Below are positions 5,130 to 5,257 of a DNA stretch of 5,257 nt, piece after piece. Position numbers and translations under genes: made by a program. The DNA comes from an uncultured Actinomyces sp. Lineage in GTDB: Bacteria > Actinomycetota > Actinomycetes > Actinomycetales > Actinomycetaceae. The stretch lies in NCBI GenBank assembly GCA_900556405.1, contig USPB01000142.1, positions 1 through 5,257 on the forward strand, written 5' to 3'. The notes beneath the pieces were generated by a model that did not search any database, was not told the origin of the DNA, and was given only the letters and a program-made list of their open reading frames with translations. The stretch's first letter is position 1. Every line of letters starts with the position of its first letter.

Positions 5130-5257
5130 TCAGCGCACCAGGGCTAGGATCTGCGGCGTGACCCGCTCAATGACCTCGAGGGTGTCCAGGAAGTCCTGAT
5201 GCCCGCCGTACCACGGGTCGGGCACGTCGCCGCTGCCCTCGGGGTCGAGGTCGCGGT
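5130..5257 (-). CDS. Low-molecular-weight protein-tyrosine phosphatase, C-terminal end (partial)
   Basis: The stop is TGA (TCA at 5130-5132 on the + strand) and the frame runs open off the right edge, giving about 42 C-terminal residues. The segment DVPDPWYGG contains the Asp-Pro motif of LMW-PTPs, whose Asp is the general acid in cysteine-based phosphotyrosine hydrolysis. It is followed by a helix with the family-typical pattern FLDTLEVIER and ends ILALVR. The P-loop CX5R active site would lie outside the window. It is cytoplasmic and convergent with the DUF559 gene, with element copy 4 between them. Confidence 0.85.
   Translation of the reverse strand, partial: RDLDPEGSGDVPDPWYGGHQDFLDTLEVIERVTPQILALVR

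Overview
The window looks like chromosomal DNA from a high-GC actinobacterium. The best guess is the Actinomycetaceae (Actinomyces/Schaalia type), because of the strongly GC-biased codon use, a DipZ-type CcdA-thioredoxin fusion that closely resembles the mycobacterial one, and an actinobacterial-style AbiEi-like/DUF559 protein. The genus is inference; no rRNA or other marker gene is present.

Layout, left to right: (1) a P-loop nucleoside/pantothenate-kinase-like protein (+, left end uncertain) followed by a small intrinsic terminator; (2) dipZ (+), an integral-membrane thiol-disulfide transporter fused to an extracytoplasmic thioredoxin domain; (3) a degenerate ~32-bp tandem repeat ending in a perfect 13-bp-stem hairpin; (4) a convergent gene (-) for a single-pass membrane protein with an exported, probably NTF2-like domain; (5) a long intergenic region with a leader hairpin and a 14-bp GC-rich tandem array; (6) a lower-GC gene (+) for an AbiEi-like N-terminal region plus DUF559/Vsr-like PD-(D/E)XK nuclease domain; (7) the 3' end of a low-molecular-weight protein-tyrosine phosphatase gene (-), running off the right edge.

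The most striking feature is a family of four related 113-114 bp elements (840-952, 2576-2689, 3857-3970, 4973-5086), one in each of the four intergenic gaps. Each is bounded by a ~16-bp terminal inverted repeat, AATTTCGCACGTAATT / AATTACGTGCGAAATT (two copies carry two substitutions each at one end). Each also has an internal TTTCAA-NNN-TTGAAA type palindrome, a conserved CATGCGGTTTT core and a small hairpin whose stem shows one compensatory base-pair change. The first copy is inverted relative to the other three. I do not recognise the family. It resembles a MITE or a structured intergenic repeat (Correia/REP-like in size and layout only). The DUF559 gene is bracketed by two same-oriented copies, and the right-hand copy supplies the last two bases of its stop codon.

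The genes do not form one evident pathway. dipZ and the exported NTF2-like protein both act at or outside the membrane, and the other genes look independent. The interest lies in the intergenic DNA.
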